Part shown: piece by piece, positions 11,155 through 23,410 of the stretch | Numbering within the stretch: position 1 is the stretch's first letter | How the letters are laid out: every line of letters begins with the position of its first letter | NCBI GenBank assembly: GCA_963971425.1 | Contig: OZ020517.1 | Coordinates: forward strand, 4,404,501-4,468,500 | Direction: 5' to 3' | From: Bryoerythrophyllum caledonicum | Taxonomy: Eukaryota > Streptophyta > Bryopsida > Pottiales > Pottiaceae | DNA: 64,000 nucleotides | Translations under genes and position numbers: made by a program | Notes under the pieces: model-generated | Databases searched by the model: none | Told to the model about the DNA's origin: nothing | The model's input: only the letters and a program-made list of their open reading frames with translations

Positions 11155-11623
11155 CTGTTTAATCCTCAAAGAGAATAAACATATTTCTGATAGGGTAGTG
11201 GAAATTGAACTGCTCTAATTATTAGATTTCCTATCGCCCAGATCACCAAATGTTCGATTATACTTGCGACACTCACTAGAGAACTCACTGTGTTTTTCCA
11301 ACTCAACATACAAGTGCTTCAGCACGAGCTTTCTTTATTAAGAATGACTACAAATGGACAACATCCATTGACCTCTGACCGAAGCAACTAGCTACGACAT
11401 TATTCTAACGAACTCTCTGTGCATACGGATGCGCTTACACTCGGAAAGGTAACCTACAGCAAAACAGACAGACACTAAAGGAAAGAACGTCAAATCCTAA
11501 TGGAACATAAAACATCTAAATATAGTGGATGAAAAACTAAAGAACGGAAAACATCCAATCTATTTAATCCTCAAAGAGAGTAAACATATTTTTGAAAGGA
11601 TAATGGAACTTGAACTGCTCTAA
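11155..11623. repeat. Pair of about 70-bp direct repeats, about 395 bp apart
   Basis: 11,155-11,221 and 11,549-11,623 share 'tttaatcctcaaagaga', 'taaacatattt' and 'gaactgctctaa' in the same order, with roughly ten mismatches. The space between holds no gene. This could be two fragments of one interspersed repeat. Confidence 0.7.
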
Positions 11624-11639
11624 CCCTTGAATACATGGA

Positions 11640-12555
11640 ATATGAGGATCCTCCTTTGTGCAACGATGGGCGGGCGTACATCTGATTAGGTCGAGTATTC
11701 AGGACGTTAACGCCACTAGACTAAATTCCAGGTCGAGAACTGGGAGTATTAACGTTTAACATCATGGCATATATTTGTCACATGAGTTAGTCCAAGGCAA
11801 ACCAATTATCTCAGCTCTACAGATACTAACCAAAAACCTTGCGAAAGCTCAGGCACAACAGTACTTCCTGACTTGCCTGTATGTTCTTTTCACTTCGAGC
11901 ATATTACATCAATCGCACTTTCTCACGAGGATCATATGGCCATACGGTATCCTTTGAATGGACAAAAATAGTATCCTCCCAATATGCTTCTGTCAACATT
12001 GATCTAAAGTCCGCTTGGATTGCACTCAAATCGTAACCTTGAAGCCCCAGTGATCCGTTCTATTATATATAAGCATCAGAAGAACACGACCTTGTAATTA
12101 CTGTATACATGTACTACTTTGGCAATAGTTTACAACTCCTGAAGTGAATGGGAAGGCCTCGGTACCGCTTCTTTCTGCCTAAAGATCATTGTAGAACATG
12201 TTACTTTTCGTCCAGAACAAGGCGAAACAAATAAATCCTGCTACTATGATGCTTTCACAAATGTTCTTGAAGTGAATGTATTTTCTAATTGTACGTCTGC
12301 TGATGAAGCGTCGCACACAAGGGTTACTTCAGCACTATTCGATTTGGACAGGAGGCCTTCGATTCAACATACATAGCAGAGATACATGACAACTTGCATC
12401 AACTAACACAGGCGCCAATTTCAAGTAACTGGCACCCAGATGCACCTTCTATTCATCACTTCTTCCAGTTTCAGCTCTGATTCGTTAGCCTCCTAAGCTT
12501 TTATAAACTAATCAGACAACTAATCTCACCTCTCTCACTAGATAATCAAGTATTC
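11640..12555. other. Gene-free stretch
   Basis: AT-rich, with short ORFs only. The part from 12,420 resembles the 3' flank of the S1-family gene (tgcacc...ttattcatcacttc...cagtt at 12,439 and 12,735), so the duplication that left the fragment at 12,562 begins here. Confidence 0.5.
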
Positions 12556-12561
12556 GCCAAC

Positions 12562-12618
12562 TTAAATATTCAAGTAATGCATCTGCCAGAAACAGTGATC
12601 CATGCCCAAACACTCACA
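12562..12618 (-). pseudogene. C-terminal fragment of a duplicated S1-family gene
   Basis: Read on the minus strand this encodes CECLGMDHCFWQ and then a stop six residues later. It matches CECVGIDRCFWQ of the intact gene next door. Flanking noncoding sequence is also similar. Only the last part of the gene remains, so this is a tandem duplication remnant. Confidence 0.75.
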
Positions 12619-12795
12619 ACCACGCTACATATAGCAGTGTCATTTTATTAATTGGACTTATATAGAAAGCCCTCAATGTAGCAAACATGCCACTGAAATG
12701 AACATATGACATCTGAAAGATCAGGCTGCGACGTGCACCCAGTTATTCATCACTTCAATCCAGTTCCAAGTACTAAAAACTGGAGGACTAATAAA

Positions 12796-13215
12796 TCACT
12801 TGCCCCAGGCCTTGATGAACTTGGAGTTGCACCAGAAGCCTTCATTCAGCACCTGCCAGAAACATCGATCGATGCCCACGCACTCACAAGATCGAGATCT
12901 GAGGCGGAATCCCTTGTACAGATCGATGGTGGTGGTGGGCTTGCCCGCCGCAGCGAACGTGCACGTGAACACGTCGCCTCCGAGGACGCTAGGGTTGAAC
13001 TTGTACTCGAATCGGTTGAACGGCATCAGGGAATGCTTGCCGAGATCCTTCCCGTTCAAGGTGCAGTGCACGTCCAGAACTTGCCCTACTCTCACGAGCT
13101 CGTTCTCCGCTGTTACTGTCAGTCCTGGGCCTAGGGACTGTGCATTCCTTGGAACAATAATCTGCAGCAGGAGTACTAGTGCCCATGCCCTGATAATAGT
13201 TGTGGAGGATGCCAT
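12796..13215 (-). CDS. S1-family (plant self-incompatibility protein homologue) secreted protein
   Basis: A 139-residue protein starting at ATG 13215 (MASSTTII). An N-terminal hydrophobic signal peptide of about 26 residues (WALVLLLQIIV) is followed by a small Cys-rich domain. Family features are a V/VHC strand early in the domain, the FxYxFxP...GG..FxCxF core (residues about 70-90), a CEC pair and a C-terminal RCFW...FWCN segment. Plant S1/SPH proteins are small secreted proteins; the poppy S protein is a self-incompatibility ligand, while most homologues have no known role. A 5' UTR intron (13,227-13,445, GTATG...TTAG) and a TATA box at 13,511 support a real gene. Longer reading from 13,233 would need a GTG start. 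Low-level ambiguity remains because the family is divergent. Confidence 0.82.
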   Translation of the reverse strand: MASSTTIIRAWALVLLLQIIVPRNAQSLGPGLTVTAENELVRVGQVLDVHCTLNGKDLGKHSLMPFNRFEYKFNPSVLGGDVFTCTFAAAGKPTTTIDLYKGFRLRSRSCECVGIDRCFWQVLNEGFWCNSKFIKAWGK

Positions 13216-13226
13216 GTTGCTTGTAC

Positions 13227-13445
13227 CTAACACATGTAAATTCTCATTAGTGCATGAACAAATTCACGTGCAGCAGTATTCATACACAGGAGTCCAATTA
13301 TATGATGTGCACTACTCGACTGATATCGATGTGATACTCCTGATATCACTAAGACTCTGCCGGTGCCAGTAATCATGGTGCAAACTTATATAGATCTGGG
13401 AAACACGCGGACTAATTGGAGAAGAGAAATGAGAAGTGTGCATAC
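13227..13445 (-). other. Predicted 5' UTR intron of the S1-family gene
   Basis: On the minus strand CTGCAG|GTATG marks a donor and TGTGTTAG|GTAC an acceptor, 11 nt before the ATG. Predicted from consensus only. Confidence 0.6.
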
Positions 13446-13510
13446 CTGCAGAGCGAAGACAAAGAAGAGCTTGGCGAAAATGAAGACGTCATGGGGGTTG
13501 GAAACATGTG

Positions 13511-13518
13511 TATTTATA
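13511..13518 (-). promoter_or_regulatory. TATA box of the S1-family gene
   Basis: TATAAATA on the minus strand, about 65 bp upstream of the predicted 5' UTR intron donor; spacing fits a short first exon. Confidence 0.6.
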
Positions 13519-14179
13519 GGTTGAGAGCCAAGCTCGCCCACGGAGGACTCGGATGAATATCATTCTAGGTTTCGTGTTCACATGTCACAGACGTCGTTTT
13601 TGGTTGTGCATGGGATTAAGGGATATCCTTGAATTGACGTTGAGCACCTGATCCACTGTGGTCGAATATGGTGGAATATCTTATGATCTGGCTGTACTGT
13701 ACGTAGATCGGAGCGTCAACGTCGTTGCCTGGATTCTATCAGTGACCTGGTTAGTGATGTTATCTCTAGATATTAGGATCTTTGGCGGCATTTCAAAAAC
13801 TTTGGCATCTAGGATTTAATCTTTGAAATCTATAAAGGTCGGACGTAATTCTCCACCGAAGTTTGCTGCCAAAGTTCCCAATATCTTGTTAAATCTAAAA
13901 GAGCGTAGAACAAACACAGTAATTCATGGTCGTGACTCGTGTTATGTGAAAGGTCAATTTACTGTTCATATTTGAATGGTGCATACTGTAAATCCGTTGC
14001 ATGTGGTGGAGTATTATCCCTTAAATGCTTAATTGGAACGGCCAGGCCCGGGAGAATCAATGAAGGTAATAGATTATGCTAAATATCCTATACAATGGAT
14101 AGATTTTATGGTGATTCCATTTCACAAAAATCACTTTAGTTTGCCAATGCCTGCATTTACTGGAGACAAGGGAGATACG

Positions 14180-15985
14180 CAGGGTTGTCTATCGTGACAT
14201 TGTGACAGTGACGTGCCGTCATGACGCGACATGTCATGACGGACCCTGTCGTCACGACACAATAGAGTCAACCTAGGGTCAAAGATGAACTTTACCCCTA
14301 TGTGTGGTACATTAGTTACCTCGGCGTCGACGTGGCCGTCCTATGTGGCAATCAAATCCAATGTGGCTATCCTAGATGGCAGTCATATCCTATGTGTATA
14401 CCATCATTTTACCGTACTGAATTAACTCTAAATTATCCTCAACTCCAATTCGAGGGCAGTCCGCGGTCAGTCCGCGAGCAGTCCGCGGGCACTCCAGGGC
14501 CAGTCCGCGGTCAATCCGCGGCCTGTCCGCAGCTTGTCCGCGCCATGTCCGCCGCCATTCCGCGATTAGTCCACAGTCAGTCCGCGGCCATTCCGCTTTC
14601 AATCCGCGGCCATTCAACGTTCAGTCCGCGGCCATTCCACGTCCAGTCCGCGGCCATTCCGTGGGCAGTCCGCGGGCTGTCCGCAGCCATTCCGCGTACC
14701 CCCTCATATTTGAGCGGACATAGCGCACAAAGTTCTTGCTGAAATCTTACATTTGAGGACATTTTGGACATCTACGTTTCACAAGGATGTCGAAAATGGC
14801 CTCACAGTTGACATTTGAGTAAGTAATCAAGCTGATATGGCCTCTTATCCACGGGCAGTCCGAGGGCTGTCCGCAGCCATTCCGCGTACCCCCTCACCTT
14901 TGCGCGGACATAGCGCACGGAGTTCTTGCTCAAATCTTTCATTTGAGGACATTGTGGACATCTACGTTTCACAAGGATGTCAAAATTGTCCTTGAAAGTG
15001 TAGTTTGATTTGAGTATCAGGGTTGTAATAGCTAGACTCATTGTCCACAACTCTATCGGACCCCATCCAACTCCTTCTATTTCGGAGGTTGTGGCAGAAT
15101 AATTATTCCTTCATTGTTTCTTGTGAAGACACTTTTGGCATCAACATTTAATAGGGATGTTAAGAACGTCTTTCTTTATATGATTAGAATAAAATGTGAG
15201 GTTGCTAGAGCCTCCTAAATGTGGCCATATTCTCCCACCCTACTTCTACTACCTATCCAATTTTGAGACCTTCTCCCTCTTCCTCATTCCTCCCTCTTAT
15301 TCCCTCTCACTCCCACTTCCTCTCTTGCCCTCTCCTTCCCTCCTACTCCATCTCCCTCTCCTTCCCCCCCCCTCCTTCCATTCCCTTTCCCTCCTTGTTT
15401 GCTCTCCATCTTCCTACCCCTCTCTCTTTTGTTATTTCTTTCTCAATATCTTTCTTTTCATGTTTTTTTCTTATATTCATTTCTTTGTGGATATGAATAT
15501 TTTCAACTTAGACTTCATGATTTTTTTTTTCGAATAAACAAGTATCTCTTTTCTAAATTTCATCCTTATTGAAATCCTTCTTGCTCTATTCTTTTCATGT
15601 GTTTTTATTCTTAGTTAATAGCTTGGTGTTTTATTTTTTTGTTTAAAATGGTTAAATGCTCAATCATTGACTCTAGTGTTTCACGGTAGGCTTCTTCTAT
15701 GAAGTATGTTCTTTAAAATATCCATATGGCATTCAAATTTAGTTCTACCAACCAACCAGTTTGAAGCAACTTTATGGTTGGTACAACCTTCCAAAGATAA
15801 TTTGTGAAATCCTTGCAATCATTAGTCTTTATGAAGCTCCCTTTTTACCCATATGAATCATGTAAGATCCATCTTTGGCATTATTAGTTTGTATGGATAT
15901 CCAATTTGTCTTTTCATGTAGCATTTGGTTCCATATGGAAGCTCTTTGGAGTCCCAAAGCATCAACCCTTCTTCCTCCACCTTCC
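14180..15985 (+). repeat. Left inverted arm of the foldback element
   Basis: Paired with 19,629-21,566 in opposite orientation. From 14,802 to 15,985 the match is ungapped (paired coordinates sum to 35,614), and the translated ORFs in the two arms are the same or differ by one residue. Includes a CT-rich tract at about 15,270-15,430 and two about 190-bp tandem units (near 14,770 and 14,960). Confidence 0.9.
14455..14700. repeat. Left subterminal array of short cagtccgcgg repeats
   Basis: About twenty degenerate copies of a roughly 12-bp unit built on (C/G)AGTCCGCGG and CCATTCCGCG. The inverse array is at 21,110-21,290. Position and density fit subterminal transposase binding sites. Confidence 0.75.
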
Positions 15986-16185
15986 NNNNNNNNNNNNNNN
16001 NNNNNNNNNNNNNNNNNNNNNNNNNNNNNNNNNNNNNNNNNNNNNNNNNNNNNNNNNNNNNNNNNNNNNNNNNNNNNNNNNNNNNNNNNNNNNNNNNNNN
16101 NNNNNNNNNNNNNNNNNNNNNNNNNNNNNNNNNNNNNNNNNNNNNNNNNNNNNNNNNNNNNNNNNNNNNNNNNNNNNNNNNNNNN
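15986..16185. other. Assembly gap (200 N)
   Basis: Exactly 200 N, which looks like a standard scaffold gap of unknown true size. It starts where the left inverted arm stops, so the arm structure around it may be incomplete or mis-joined. Confidence 0.98.
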
Positions 16186-18475
16186 CTTGGAGCTCAATTG
16201 ATTGGACTAAATAACATCAATTATTATTAATGGGGATTGATGATGAGCTTTGGTAGTTAATGCATTATTTCCAAGTTCAACTAGTTTGCAGCGCCACATT
16301 ATCATTAAGAATTTATAATTTGTCTCTCTTTTAAAAAGATTTGTTCCTCCTTATAAATTTTTTCCCCTCTCTAATATGCATTATTGTTAAGCTCAATGAA
16401 TTTGAATCGCCATGTCATCGAGGCTCTCTATTCCTCCTTTAAGTAATTGTCCCTCTCTGAACCTCGCTCCATTACTTCTCTAATTTTTGTTTTTGAGAAA
16501 GGAATCCCATATCTCCTTCCGTTTCCCTCTCTATGTCTTGTTTTATTTTAATTTTAAAGTCTTTGTTGCCCCTTATTTAATTAATTATACACTATTAAGA
16601 AAATTCTTTTCCTTGAATTTCTTATAGGATTTCCTCCTTACTTTTATGATTCATTCCTTCCTCCCTCCCCCTTCTATTACGTTTTAAAATTCTAATTTAG
16701 ATTATTCCTCTCTTCTCTCAAACTATCATTTGTAATTGAGATTATTCCTCACCCACTCTCTTCCCTACTTTAATTCAAATTGTCTTTCCACCACTCTCTT
16801 TCATCTCTTCCCCCTCTCCATAGCCCTTAAATTTCCAAGGTTCGTTTACACCAAAAACACTTCAGAACTATTCGATCTAGTGCAATGAGTATGGAAGAAA
16901 AGTGAACCTCTTATTTATAATTCTAACCGTAGAATCTTAATTAACCTCAATTAAAACTTATTAAGTAACATACTCAAAATATTTCATACTCATTGACAGC
17001 ATATGTTGAAAGATTATGGTGCTTGGAATAGAGATAACAATTCATTTTCTTCCCTAAATTGAGTAGATTAGCAAGACCTTAACGCCACATAGTGTCAAAT
17101 CTTTGCACACGCAAGGTCTAAGTTCAATACCATCATATCTAGCATGATATTAGTTACTCATAATCCAAATTTGAGAGGTAGAAACGAAGTGAAGCATATT
17201 CAAAACAATTATGCAAGGAGTGGAGGTTCAAAAATTGCCAAGCCACTTTATAATGTTTTTTGAACTATTATCTTCTAGGAAAAGAATCTAAACGGTCAAT
17301 AAGAAGGTTACACCACATCTTCTAGTTGAAAAATAGAATGTAAGAAATATGAATGCACATCCATCCTACATAGCATAGGACACGTAGTTCAAAATTTTGG
17401 TTTCCCTTTTGCACATTTGATTTTAACTAAAAACTAAATAAAAATGAAATTTTTCTAGGATACCCCCTACTACCTAGTGTTCCTTCTCCAACTTTATAAT
17501 AATGGCTCAATACTTATATAATACTAAGTCCACTTTTGATTTTAAATTCTCTCATAAAATTCCACCAATAACCTTCAAAGAATACAAGGCATTACAAATC
17601 TTAAATGATTTATAAGCAAAGAAAAATCAAAACTTCTATCTAGAAAGTATAAAAAAATTTACCTACCTCTTCAATTAAATTAGCCAAAATCTAATTGGAG
17701 ATTTGAGAACAGATACATTTAGAGTTTCAATAGAATTTGCAGCATATCAAAATTCATAATCCTATTTTAAACCATTGTCATGCACCACCACATTGTGTGC
17801 AGATAACATTGTGCCACATGAGCAGTCGCACACCCGTGGACAAAACCCGGGACCAACAGTGTCCAAAACTAACACCCCTGTCCCCACGAACAATAAAACT
17901 ATAGGTCATAGTATAAAGCAAATACTATCAACAACTAAGACTCGGGAAAGAAATTTGGAGTCCATAATCATCAATATTTTCATGTAGTAAGCGGTCCACG
18001 GACCTCTTTACTATTGAATAAGTAGAAAACACTTATACATTACAACGTAGTCAAGTTCATGCCATTCTTAATGAATGATTGCATGATAATAATGAAGCTA
18101 GCGGTGTGTGCACACACACCCTCATTTCGTTATGTGGGAGACTCAATTTGTGAAAGATAAGTCTCCCAACAACATTCACAAAGGTCATTTGTGATCCAAG
18201 TCCCAAATGAGGTGTCCAAAAGACACCATCATTAACCTAAAGCCACTTGGCACTAAAACTAACCCTAATATCTAATTAGAGTTAATTTTAATGCCTTGCC
18301 ACAACAAGAGAACATATTACTATATTAGGTGGTTTCTAACACTTAAACCACCTCTGCAAACTCTACTGTGCGCCAATCTATACACCATAGCAATTGAAAT
18401 GATTTCTTTGTTTCAATTATTCAATTATTTTGGTCTAAGCGCCTTGCATACAAAATCAAATCAACATATTTTAGA
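16186..18475. other. AT-rich interior of the hAT-like element
   Basis: No gene is visible. Around 16,850-17,340 phrases such as 'caccaaaaacac', 'gtggaggttcaaaaa' and 'aacggtca' recur in the same order as in the MITE at 18,480-19,318, so an older, more degraded copy of that MITE lies here. Confidence 0.55.
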
Positions 18476-18479
18476 TTAA

Positions 18480-19318
18480 CCCCTAAAGGCCCAAGGCATT
18501 TTTGCACCAAAAACACGTCAAAATTGCTCGGTTCTAGTATAATGCCTAAGAAGGGAGACAAAAACTTCTTATTTCTACATCCAACCATAGGATCTCAATA
18601 ATGACTTCCTTATTGATGTCCTCACAAAAATTCATAAACTTCAACCGCACGGATTGAAAGATTATAGTGTTTGAAGTAAAGGAAATAGTTCATTTTCTTC
18701 CCTGCGTTTGGTGGATCAGCAGACTTTGACTTCACTTGGTATTCAAGTCAATTGTGCTAGTAGTGGAGGTTCAAAAACTGCCAATTCATGTTTTAGTTTT
18801 TTAGAAACTTTACATGTTTTAGACTGATCATCCAAACGGTCAGTATGAAGGTCTACACCACATATTGTTGTGGAAAAAATCAAAAGTGAAAAAAATTAAA
18901 ATCTCTAAGTTTTATGTGGAAAGAAGTTTTTTTTTTTGTACCTTGCCCGACAATGTGAGGCAATATGTGGAAATCTTTGACTTGGGTTCGTGCGCTATTT
19001 TCCACTCAAGACAAGATTTTTTTTGAAAATATGAAAGGAAATAATATTATTTGCTAGTATTGAAAATCTCACATTCAATAGACTATACTAGCAAAAGGTT
19101 TTGGAGGTGCCCGATGTGCCTGCTCTCTCCGTTTGAAATTCAAATTGCTATAACTTTTTTATATGATATCGGATTTAGAAAAAAATCATTTCCCCACATT
19201 GTTTTTAGTAATGCCTTTCTACAATAAATTTTTTGAAGAAGAATGTTAGAAATTGACACCATTGGAACATGACCAAATTTTCAAATTGCCATTTCGTAAC
19301 ACTTGGGCTTTTAGGGGT
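18480..19318. mobile_element. TTAA-flanked MITE (about 840 bp), nested in the hAT-like element
   Basis: The left end is TTAA then CCCCCTAAAGGCCCAAG. The right end is CTTGGGCTTTTAGGGG then TTTAA, an inverted repeat of about 17 bp. TTAA target sites and ends beginning CCC are typical of piggyBac-like elements, although short TTA targets of Harbinger cannot be excluded. No coding capacity. The 43.8 kb copy shares internal phrases (caatccgtgcggtcaaagttt). Confidence 0.7.
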
Positions 19319-19628
19319 TTAAAAACACAAAAGTATGAAAAGCTCAAAAAGATATAATCATTGATTTGTTGATAAAACATGGATTTTAAATGCAAAAATT
19401 TAAAGTTGAATTGCCACAAAATATAAAATATTTCCCTATCCACAAACATTGTCATGTTTTTTTATAATATGCAATGTATATAATATATTTCAATCAAACG
19501 ACAACTTTTTTAATAACTTATTCGTATGTAAATCAATTTCTTTAATTTCCTTGAATTTGAACCAAACGCTTGCTGAAATATTACATTCTTCATAGACTTT
19601 TTCACCTACAAAACCGTGAAGAGAATTA

Positions 19629-21566
19629 GGAAGGTGGAGGAAGAAGGGTTGATGCTTTGGGACTCCAAAGAGCTTCCATATGGAACCAAATGCTACATGA
19701 AAAGACAAATTGGATATCCATACAAACTAATAATGCCAAAGATGGATCTTACATGATTCATATGGGTAAAAAGGGAGCTTCATAAAGACTAATGATTGCA
19801 AGGATTTCACAAATTATCTTTGGAAGGTTGTACCAACCATAAAGTTGCTTCAAACTGGTTGGTTGGTAGAACTAAATTTGAATGCCATATGGATATTTTA
19901 AAGAACATACTTCATAGAAGAAGCCTACCGTGAAACACTAGAGTCAATGATTGAGCATTTAACCATTTTAAACAAAAAAATAAAACACCAAGCTATTAAC
20001 TAAGAATAAAAACACATGAAAAGAATAGAGCAAGAAGGATTTCAATAAGGATGAAATTTAGAAAAGAGATACTTGTTTATTCGAAAAAAAAAATCATGAA
20101 GTCTAAGTTGAAAATATTCATATCCACAAAGAAATGAATATAAGAAAAAAACATGAAAAGAAAGATATTGAGAAAGAAATAACAAAAGAGAGAGGGGTAG
20201 GAAGATGGAGAGCAAACAAGGAGGGAAAGGGAATGGAAGGAGGGGGGGGGAAGGAGAGGGAGATGGAGTAGGAGGGAAGGAGAGGGCAAGAGAGGAAGTG
20301 GGAGTGAGAGGGAATAAGAGGGAGGAATGAGGAAGAGGGAGAAGGTCTCAAAATTGGATAGGTAGTAGAAGTAGGGTGGGAGAATATGGCCACATTTAGG
20401 AGGCTCTAGCAACCTCACATTTTATTCTAATCATATAAAGAAAGACGTTCTTAACATCCCTATTAAATGTTGATGCCAAAAGTGTCTTCACAAGAAACAA
20501 TGAAGGAATAATTATTCTGCCACAACCTCCGAAATAGAAGGAGTTGGATGGGGTCCGATAGAGTTGTGGACAATGAGTCTAGCTATTACAACCCTGATAC
20601 TCAAATCAAACTACACTTTCAAGGACAATTTTGACATCCTTGTGAAACGTAGATGTCCACAATGTCCTCAAATGAAAGATTTGAGCAAGAACTCCGTGCG
20701 CTATGTCCGCGCAAAGGTGAGGGGGTACGCGGAATGGCTGCGGACAGCCCTCGGACTGCCCGCGGATAAGAGGCCATATCAGCTTGATTACTTACTCAAA
20801 TGTCAACTGTGAGGCCATTTTCGACATCCTTGTGAAACGTAGATGTCCAAAATGTCCTCTAATGTAAGATTTCAGCAAGAGCTTTGTGCGCTATGTCCGC
20901 TCAAATATGAGGGGGTACGCGGAATGGCTGCGGACAGCCCGCGGACTGCCCGCGGACAGGAGGCCATATCAGCTTGGTTACTTGCTCAAATGTCAAGTCC
21001 AAGGACTTTTTCGACATCCTTGTGAAATGTAGATGTCTATAATGTCTTCAAACATAAGATTTAAGCAAGAACTGAATGCGCTATGTTCGCTCAAAGGTGA
21101 GGGGGTACGGGGAATGGCTGCGGACGCCCCGCGGACTGACCGCGGAATGGCCGCGGACTAACCGCGGACTGAACACGGACTGAACGCGGAATGGCCGAGG
21201 ACTGACCGCGGACTCGTTCCGGACTGCCCGCGGACTGATCGCGGAATGGCCGCTGACATGGCGCGGATAGGCCGCGGACAGCCTTTGAAAACGGAGTGAG
21301 GCGTGGATTGGTGCGGACACATGCTGAAATTTGCTAGGACATGAATTTACGGTAGTTGATGACATCTCTGCACATGTGGCATACAGATTCCTTTTTGTAT
21401 CCAACGTGTCTATCTCGAGGTAAATGTAAATATTGTGTTTTGTGATGTCAAAATGGCCCTGTCACAGTAAAATCACGATCCGTCACAATGTCATGCCGTC
21501 ATTGTGTCGTGACATCGTGACATTGTGACGAAAATTGTCCCTGTCACGACACAATAGACAACCCTG
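19629..21566 (-). repeat. Right inverted arm of the foldback element
   Basis: Reverse complement of 14,180-15,985 with one extra about 190-bp tandem unit (starts near 20,633, 20,824 and 21,012), making it about 130 bp longer than the left arm. The near identity implies recent origin, gene conversion between arms, or an assembly duplication. Confidence 0.9.
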
Positions 21567-21691
21567 GAGATACGTTGGATAGTTGTTGCGGAAATCAACA
21601 TGCGTTATGAAGATCGCAGCAATAACAACCATTCATGCTTACAACACTGAGTGCACAAGAATTGACCCTACCAGGACCTTGTAGGCCTTAA

Positions 21692-22499
21692 CCCTTTAGC
21701 GCCCATGGATGTTTCTAGAAAAACCAAGAATCCTACTGATTTTTTTCTTTGAACCAGAATTGATGGAAATACAATGACTAATATTAATATCTAACCTTAC
21801 AAAATTGAACTTAACCCATGCTCTCAACTTTGAGGAAATTTTGCACAACATCCAATCGTTGGTGGAATAGATTATAGTGTTTAAAGTTACGGTATATTGG
21901 TAGTGAAAACTGTGGAATTTGGAGGGTGTACTACTTTAACTATCAATAGAGTCTTGCAAGAATTTTTTTACTTTGAATTAGAGCAGTTCACATGTGCATT
22001 AGGTTAATAGCTTTGCATTGACATATTATATGTGAAGAAAATATTTATACCCAATTATTGGTGATTTTTTTTCTTTTTTCTACTTGGTTGTATACAAAAA
22101 TGTTCCAACCTTATACGAATCAAAATGGAAGTTTCGTATGTGAGGAGAGAGATCAACAATCACAAAACAATGAAGAATGTCTTAAAGACCAAGTTCAATC
22201 AAAATTTAAGACCAAAATCAATATGCATGTGTGTGAAATACAACATAGTATGTGGCATAGTATTCACTGTATTCTTTATATTTGAGTGTATTTGGTGTAT
22301 TTTGTGTTGTATTCCTAGCTTTTCCAAGAGTTCTGTAAATCCAAATCATGATCTGATTGTTGGAGAGTGTTCGTGTAACAAGTGCGCAAATCTGAACCTT
22401 TTATCTCGAAGCCTAGTTCCTCATGGATTTCATGCAAATTGAGTTTGAGCACCTCCGGAGTCCCATTTCGGGCTTCCTGGGCGCTAAAGGGTTGAAGGG
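21692..22499. mobile_element. TTAA-flanked MITE (about 800 bp)
   Basis: The left end is TTAA (21,688-21,691) then CCCTTTAGCGCCCA. The right end contains TGGGCGCTAAAGGG and, eight bases further, GGG then TTAA (22,500-22,503). The inner repeats pair perfectly over about 14 bp. Related ends occur at 18,480 and 43,822. Non-coding. Confidence 0.72.
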
Positions 22500-22856
22500 T
22501 TAAGTTCATGACTTGTGAGCGGTTGACTCATGTTTAGAAAATCTGGAATTGGAGACCATAACCTAATTCACCTCTTGTGGTGTCTATGTGGCAAAATATT
22601 ATGATTGGCTGATCACTCAAGGGATATTTTGCATAACTTCCTTCCATGTAACGCGAGAGCCACTTCCTCTTCATGCAACTTTTGTATTTAATAAACCCCT
22701 TTTTTAATTGGAAACAAAAAAACTGTAGTTATGTGGTGTATGTCTCTACATTAGTCCTTGCGAGTATTGTAGTCTATAAATCATGTGCATTAACTCTTTA
22801 AGGACGAAAGGCCTATAGGTAGTCACTTTTGAAGTAATTTGCGAATAGGTGGATCA

Positions 22857-23410
22857 CAGGGTTGTCTATTGCAACATTGTGAGAGTGACGCGTCGTGTCG
22901 TGACGGACCCTCTCGTCATGACACAATCGGGTCAACGTAGGATCAAAGACAGGCTTCACCTCTACAAAAGGTAACTTAGTTACTTCAGGGTCGACGTGGC
23001 CGTCCTAGGTGGCAATGACATCCTACGTGTATATCATCTCGTTTACCTTTAGAAATGTAATACTTATCCTTGAGTGAAAATTTTATAAGTTTGCATTTTT
23101 CGACTCACGGGAGATCGGACAAGCGCGGATGGGGCACGGACAGGGACTGCTGATGGAACTGCGGATGGTGCGCGAATGGGACGCGGATGGCACGCATATG
23201 GGCGGTGGAGGGGGGAGGGGCGCATGGGGGCGGACAAAGAGTGCAAATGGGAGTTGCAGGTGGTGTCCGGATGGGGGCGGGTGGGAACTGCGGAAGGGTG
23301 CGGATGGGTGCGGATAGGACGCGGATAAAGAGCGGACAAAGATTGCGGATGGAAGCTGCGGATGGGGCACGGATTGGGCGCAAACTGTCGTCGATGGGCC
23401 GCAAATTGGG
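22857..23410 (+). mobile_element. One-ended hAT-like terminus with subterminal array
   Basis: CAGGGTTGTCTATTGC at 22,857 and the following 190 bp match the left end of the 14,180 element (shared gacggaccct, cgacgtggccgtcctaggtggcaat). After a 60-bp AT-rich spacer comes an array of gcggatgggg-type short repeats at 23,105-23,410. A matching right end with target duplication was not found, so the element may be truncated or its right end altered. Confidence 0.7.
23105..23410. repeat. Short GC-rich repeat array (gcggatgggg type)
   Basis: About twenty-five degenerate 10-12 bp units around GCGGATGG. A similar array in the same orientation lies at 25,889-26,330, so a kinase-like pseudogene is bracketed by the two. 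Confidence 0.8.

Larger units (their letters stand above)
14180..21566. mobile_element. 7.4-kb hAT-like foldback DNA transposon
   Basis: The ends are CAGGGTTGTCTAT (14,180) and ATAGACAACCCTG (ending 21,566). They are flanked by a perfect 8-bp direct repeat GAGATACG (14,172-14,179 and 21,567-21,574). Eight-bp duplications and CA/GGG-type ends are hAT hallmarks. Each end continues into a roughly 1.8-1.9 kb inverted arm. Subterminal arrays of short GCGGACTG-like repeats resemble hAT transposase binding regions. No transposase ORF is visible inside, so the element is non-autonomous. The interior is AT-rich, contains another MITE, and has a 200-N gap. Confidence 0.88.

Noticed and set aside
12706..13372. 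Plus-strand ORFs of 142 and 190 residues over the S1-family gene
   Set aside because: Antisense shadows; the minus frame has signal peptide, Cys pattern, TATA box and intron.
15196..15537. 113-residue Pro/Ser/Leu-rich ORF, with an identical one at 20,077-20,418
   Set aside because: It translates a CT-rich low-complexity tract in the arms of the foldback element. Its identity in both arms reflects DNA duplication, not protein selection.
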